This document shows positions 6,137 to 10,119 of a DNA stretch of 10,119 nucleotides, in pieces; position 1 is the stretch's first letter; every line of letters begins with the position of its first letter. Below the pieces are notes generated by a model. The model did no database searches. It had not been told where the DNA came from and was given only the letters and a program-made list of their open reading frames with translations. The position numbers were made by a program, and so were the translations under genes. The stretch comes from Lachnospiraceae bacterium (lineage in GTDB: Bacteria; Bacillota; Clostridia; Lachnospirales; Lachnospiraceae), in contig SVEW01000084.1 of the NCBI GenBank assembly GCA_015057205.1, positions 1 through 10,119 of the forward strand. Reading direction: 5' to 3'.

Positions 6137-8311
6137 CTACTCATTTATTACAAGCTCTGTGTAAACACCGCCTTTATCCATAAGCTCCTCATGTGTTCCC
6201 CTCTCAACGATTTTTCCATTTTGTAGCACTATAATCTCATCACAGTCTCTGACAGTGGATAAACGATGCGCCACAACAATACAAGCAATCCCTCTATCTT
6301 TTATTTTTTTTACCACATCATGCTCTGTTTTTGCATCCAGCGCCGATGTTGCCTCATCCATAATAATGAGTGTGGGATCCTGCGCAAGAACCCTTGCTAT
6401 TTCCAGTCGCTGTCTTTGTCCGCCGGAAAAATCCTTGCCGTTTTCAAGTATTTTATATTGGTAACCACCCTCTCTTGCCATAATCTCCTCGTGCATCTGA
6501 GCATCCCGCGCTGCCATAATCACTTCGAAATCTTCAATGGAGTTATCCCACATTCTAATATTATTCGCTATAGTATCCTCAAATAATACAATATCCTGAT
6601 CTACCACTACCACTGAGCTCGTAAAAACATCCCGGTCGATTTCTTTTATACTCTTTCCATCAAATAAAATTTCTCCACTCCATGGCTCATACAAACCACT
6701 AATCAACTTTGAAATGGTAGACTTTCCACACCCGGAACTTCCAACAAAAGCGACACTTTTTCCCGGCTTTAACTCCATCTGAAAATCTTCAATTAAAGGC
6801 TTATCAACCCTCGAATAACCAAAGATTACATTCCGGATGCTTACAGCACCGGTTAACTTTTCTGTCTGATTCCTGGCTCCTTCGTTAAAAATTGTATCCT
6901 CCGGATAGTCTAAGATGTCGTCCACCCGTTCCATATTGACATACATTTCCTGAATAGTCTGTCCGGCGTTGATAATCTGATTTGCCGGCTGCATAAATTG
7001 CTGTAAAAAGGTCTGAAAAGCTAAAATCATACCAACCGTAAACTCACCCCGCATAACGAAATATGCTCCGGCAAGCAGAACCAGCACATCCGCAAGCTTC
7101 GTCAATAATAGCGGAATGGAGCCCAGATACGCATTGACATTTGCAAACTTAACCCTTGAGCGGTTAACGCTTGCCTGATAACCGGACCATTTTTCAAAAT
7201 ATCCGCTTTCAGAGCCGGTTGCCTTTATCGTCTCTATCATATCAATACCAGAAACCGTAACGCTTGACAGCTTACCGCTGTCACGAAGCATTACCTTGGA
7301 AATCCCTAATCGCTTCTTGGAAATATATCTTGACACGAGAATATTTCCAAACAAAGACACCAGACCAATCACAGTCATTGGTACACTGTATTTCAACATG
7401 ACCAACAGGTAGAATAAAAGCATGCTTCCACTCATAAGAAGTGGCGCCAATACGTTGATTAGCGTATTAGCAATCATGCCGTTCACATTCTGCCTTGCCA
7501 TAATATCTCCCGCCATTCTCTGGCTAAAAAAATGCATGGGCTTATGCATAACGGACCAGAAAAATTCGTAATTTCCAATAATCCCCATCTTTCCCTGAAT
7601 CTTATAATTGGCAACTCCCTGTAGAACATTGGCTATTATCTGCATAAAACTAACTGACAGCATCACTAGAAAAAAGGGGTTAGCCAGCTTCATATTCTTC
7701 CCTGTAATCAGGTAATCCAAAAAAAACTTGGAAAGAGTTGCCAACAGGATGGAGGTTGCCATGACGATCAGGGTTGTAAACATAACAAACGCCGTTGCAG
7801 ACAGATTCCCCTCCATTCTTCTTTTTACAAAACCGAAGATACTCTTCTTTTTTCCGGAGGCTTCAAAATTCACCCCCGGCTCTAATACTATACAGACTCC
7901 GGTAAATAGCTTATTAAATTCATCCAGCGTAACCGTAACCGCTCCTTTTGCCGGATCATTTAAGAAAACTTTGTCACCTTTAAATCCGTTGCAAACAACA
8001 AAATGGCAGAATCCCCAGTGCAAAATACAGGGAAAGGTACCTCTTTCTTTAAGCCCCTTTACCGAAAAACGATATCCGTCTGCCTGCATCCCGTACTTCC
8101 TAGCTGTAAGCAGAATATTTTTTGCTTTTAGACCATCTCTAGACACCCCGCAGTCATTGCGAATCTGCTCAAGGGGAATCCATTTGTCATAATATGCCAG
8201 AATCATCGTCAGACACGCTGCACCACATTCCATCATTTCTAACTGCAAAATGACCGGAACATGCTTTGCCACTCCCTGCTTAATCGGCTTTTTCCTGTTC
8301 TTTGCGCCCAT
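6137..8311 (-). CDS. C39 peptidase-containing ABC exporter (NHLM type)
   Basis: This 724-residue bifunctional protein should remove the leader after Gly-Gly on the cytoplasmic side and pump the mature peptide out. Residues 1-145 are a C39 peptidase with oxyanion Q23, nucleophile C29 (MMECGAACL), H103 (FCHFVV) and D119 (LNDP). Membrane segments span about 170-450. The ATPase domain carries Walker A GSSGCGKST (524-532), signature FSGGQRQRLEIAR (628-640), Walker B LIIMDEATSALD (648-659) and H682, so both activities look intact. The VSGG end of the precursor leader two genes downstream fits its specificity. It begins 18 bases after the short HlyD-like gene behind GAGG about ten bases from ATG, and sits 11 bases before its partner transporter. 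Confidence 0.95.
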   Translation of the reverse strand: MGAKNRKKPIKQGVAKHVPVILQLEMMECGAACLTMILAYYDKWIPLEQIRNDCGVSRDGLKAKNILLTARKYGMQADGYRFSVKGLKERGTFPCILHWGFCHFVVCNGFKGDKVFLNDPAKGAVTVTLDEFNKLFTGVCIVLEPGVNFEASGKKKSIFGFVKRRMEGNLSATAFVMFTTLIVMATSILLATLSKFFLDYLITGKNMKLANPFFLVMLSVSFMQIIANVLQGVANYKIQGKMGIIGNYEFFWSVMHKPMHFFSQRMAGDIMARQNVNGMIANTLINVLAPLLMSGSMLLFYLLVMLKYSVPMTVIGLVSLFGNILVSRYISKKRLGISKVMLRDSGKLSSVTVSGIDMIETIKATGSESGYFEKWSGYQASVNRSRVKFANVNAYLGSIPLLLTKLADVLVLLAGAYFVMRGEFTVGMILAFQTFLQQFMQPANQIINAGQTIQEMYVNMERVDDILDYPEDTIFNEGARNQTEKLTGAVSIRNVIFGYSRVDKPLIEDFQMELKPGKSVAFVGSSGCGKSTISKLISGLYEPWSGEILFDGKSIKEIDRDVFTSSVVVVDQDIVLFEDTIANNIRMWDNSIEDFEVIMAARDAQMHEEIMAREGGYQYKILENGKDFSGGQRQRLEIARVLAQDPTLIIMDEATSALDAKTEHDVVKKIKDRGIACIVVAHRLSTVRDCDEIIVLQNGKIVERGTHEELMDKGGVYTELVINE

Positions 8312-8329
8312 ACTCTTATTTCCTCTCCA

Positions 8330-8569
8330 TTATTGCATTAATAATGTGATTGGTGTAACCTCCTTTATCACTCCGTCTGCATCCGTTACCGATATGCTTC
8401 CGTTGCATGCCCATACCAACGCTCCTACTAATAGAATTAAGATTGCCATCAAAGTAAGCCATGCAGGAGGATTCGATACCCTAATGTAATCCTTTAGCTG
8501 TTCCGGTGATGATAAGGTATCCATGCTCTCTTTTCTAAAAATAGAAGTATTTTTGTTATCCTTTTCCAT
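8330..8569 (-). CDS. Truncated HlyD-like secretion protein, membrane anchor only
   Basis: This 79-residue protein matches the start of NHLM-system HlyD-like adaptors: a cytoplasmic segment with FRKESMDTLSSPEQLKDYIRVSNP (split as residues 11-24 and 25-34), one membrane helix at about 36-54, and only some 25 residues outside. Usual adaptors have a long extracytoplasmic part with coiled-coil and lipoyl-like domains; here the chain stops within what would be the first beta strand. There is no trailing remnant: the stop is followed after 15 bases by the start of the C39 exporter. AAGGGG precedes the ATG and the gap to the MATE gene is 17 bases. It may be a natural minimal subunit of the exporter or a clean truncation. 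Confidence 0.8.
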   Translation of the reverse strand: MEKDNKNTSIFRKESMDTLSSPEQLKDYIRVSNPPAWLTLMAILILLVGALVWACNGSISVTDADGVIKEVTPITLLMQ

Positions 8570-8586
8570 AGTCTTTTCATCCCCTT

Positions 8587-10119
8587 CTATATTCTGATTA
8601 AGAGATTATTCATGTTTAATGTATTGGTATACTGTATATCCTTTGCGCGTTTTACAATCATGCGGATACCCACATGCTCCACATCCGCATCCTGTTCTTC
8701 CACATATTTCACAGGGTTAAAGTGTACGCAGTCATCACGCAATCGAAGTATCCAGTCCTCATTCTTTTTCATGACCTTTGCTTCAATGCCATGATGTTTG
8801 CCATCTACAAAGCCGTAGCGGATAATGTTCCCTGCCAGCTCTTCTATGGCAAGCGCAACCTCATTGGCCTTATCCTTTGAGGATCCATTCTCTATACAAA
8901 AATCTGGAATCGTATGTACAAAGTCCATCACCTGCTCCATGGAAATAAGGGTTCTTTCAATCATGCAGCTGACATCACCACCGAATTCCTTCGGTAAAAA
9001 CAAAAGCTTGTCTACTAAGCCTTCTTTGCTCTTTGAAGCTACCGTACTAAATATACAAAGCAGAACAAAAGCAAGCACCTCTCCTGCCACAAAGGACATC
9101 CAGACTCCCTTGATTCCAAAGAGATTATCCAACACAAATAGCATGATTAGTGGGCATAAAAAAGTCTGGAATACGCTGAATACAAAGGTCAGCTTCTGCA
9201 TCTTCATGCTCTGATAAAAACCACGGATACACAGGTTAAGGGAGCGAAACGCCATCAGTGTAATGTAAATCCGAAATCCCAGTATGGCTGCCTTTAACAA
9301 TGCTCCTGATTCACTGAAATAGGCGGAAACCAAAGGCGCTGCCATAAAAATGGCAACTACCGTCAGTATACCGTTAACAAGAAGGGAGTCCCCTGCTGCC
9401 ACACGCATCATTCTCTGAATAGAGGTCTTATCCTCCTCACCAGCATACACGCCGGTCAATACAGAAACCGTATTGCCCATGGCCATACCCACACAAAGGT
9501 AAAGGCTTCCCGCCGAAACGATTGCCGTATACGCTGCAACCATATCCGCGCCATATCTTGCCTGTAAATAATTGTTATAAACATACGTCAGCAGCGTTAT
9601 CAAAAGCTGCTTGATAATGTACATATATCCCAGAGAAATGATCTCCGGAATATAAGACATCCGAAAGGTCGATAAACGGAAACGGAATATGGTTTCCTTT
9701 CCAATAAAATGTCCCAGCAAAATGACCATGGCCGCCACTGCGCTGATGGAGGTTGCTAAGCCCATTCCAAGGATACCGCCATGTACCACATAACCGTTTA
9801 CAATATCCAGAATAATATCCACGATGGACATAGCTGTAAAGGAAAGCATCATCCGGTTCTTATCCCCTTCCAGCTGCATAATGGGATACAGGCTTGTCAC
9901 CATGGTAGCCGGAATGATGCCCAGACCATAACCAATAATATAATCAGAGGTTAAGCCAAGTAACACTCCCTTCGCTCCCGCAAGGGCAGCCCAAGATTTT
10001 GAAAAGCAGACAATAGCCACCGTAAGAATGATTGCCAAAGTTCCGGAGAACACCATACTAGAGGTAAACACACTGCCCTGGGAATTGTGCTCCGTATCTC
10101 CGATGCTTCTGGCGCAGAT
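8587..10119 (-). CDS. MATE-family transporter fused to a GHKL ATPase domain (5' partial)
   Basis: The frame runs out of the right edge, so the start is not in view; 510 codons are visible. A GTG at 10071 is in frame but the preceding residues (ARSIGDTEHNSQGS) continue typical MATE sequence, so it is not the start. About 350 residues form repeated membrane helices of a MATE/MurJ-like exporter. The last 130 residues resemble anti-sigma-type histidine-kinase-like ATPases: N-box EVALAIEELAGNIIRYGF with E411 and N415 (counted from 10071), an ATP-lid entry LRLRDDCVHFNP, and GIRMIVKRAKDIQY near the end. It is the first visible gene of the operon and could export the product, give self-resistance, or regulate a partner protein. 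Its function is inferred; the fusion is seen directly. Confidence 0.88.
   Translation of the reverse strand: MCARSIGDTEHNSQGSVFTSSMVFSGTLAIILTVAIVCFSKSWAALAGAKGVLLGLTSDYIIGYGLGIIPATMVTSLYPIMQLEGDKNRMMLSFTAMSIVDIILDIVNGYVVHGGILGMGLATSISAVAAMVILLGHFIGKETIFRFRLSTFRMSYIPEIISLGYMYIIKQLLITLLTYVYNNYLQARYGADMVAAYTAIVSAGSLYLCVGMAMGNTVSVLTGVYAGEEDKTSIQRMMRVAAGDSLLVNGILTVVAIFMAAPLVSAYFSESGALLKAAILGFRIYITLMAFRSLNLCIRGFYQSMKMQKLTFVFSVFQTFLCPLIMLFVLDNLFGIKGVWMSFVAGEVLAFVLLCIFSTVASKSKEGLVDKLLFLPKEFGGDVSCMIERTLISMEQVMDFVHTIPDFCIENGSSKDKANEVALAIEELAGNIIRYGFVDGKHHGIEAKVMKKNEDWILRLRDDCVHFNPVKYVEEQDADVEHVGIRMIVKRAKDIQYTNTLNMNNLLIRI

Noticed and set aside
7728..8192. 154-codon plus-strand open frame
   Set aside because: It is antisense to the C39 peptidase and first membrane helix region, where catalytic motifs confirm the minus strand.

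Overview
The window looks like accessory chromosome from a low-to-moderate G+C Gram-positive anaerobe. Codon use, strong AAGGAGG/AGGAG ribosome binding sites and the gene families (NHLM transporters, Nif11-type leader, ECF ATPase, MATE fused to an anti-sigma-type ATPase) suggest Clostridia, most likely a Lachnospiraceae-like gut bacterium. The lineage is inferred from style and gene content, not from a marker gene.

The centrepiece is a peptide natural-product (RiPP) operon on the minus strand, read right to left from beyond the right edge to a rho-independent terminator at about 1902-1934. In order of transcription it holds: a MATE-family multidrug/flippase-like transporter with a fused C-terminal GHKL ATPase domain (5' end outside the window); a 79-residue membrane-anchored HlyD-like protein reduced to its N-terminus; a C39-peptidase ABC exporter; a second ABC exporter whose N-terminus is not a peptidase; a radical SAM/SPASM maturase; and a 100-residue Nif11-like precursor. 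The precursor has a double-glycine leader end (VSGG, residues 76-79) and a 21-residue core. That core is built of two heptads, WCWSSDE and WCIASDK, followed by HIIPMPW. Each heptad carries Cys-x3-Asp, the motif cross-linked by PapB-type radical SAM enzymes in freyrasin-like ranthipeptides. The likely pathway is: the leader binds the maturase, thioethers form in the core, the C39 domain cuts after Gly-Gly during export, and MATE or ABC proteins handle export or self-protection.

Between the maturase and the precursor sits a 143-bp element (2327-2469) with 16-bp imperfect terminal inverted repeats, three internal hairpin arms and an 11-bp direct repeat on both sides. It reads as a MITE inserted into the operon just upstream of the precursor's ribosome binding site.

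The left 1.9 kb is eroded. It starts with a 63-bp tandem repeat (1-177). Next come two divergent gene fragments, an ECF-type ABC ATPase C-terminus (minus) and a LysR substrate-binding domain (plus), which meet head to head at about 382-396 as if one deletion removed both 5' ends and the shared control region. An intact GNAT acetyltransferase (minus) with its own promoter follows, then a short unidentified coding remnant at 1600-1776. No rRNA, tRNA, CRISPR array or replication origin was seen.
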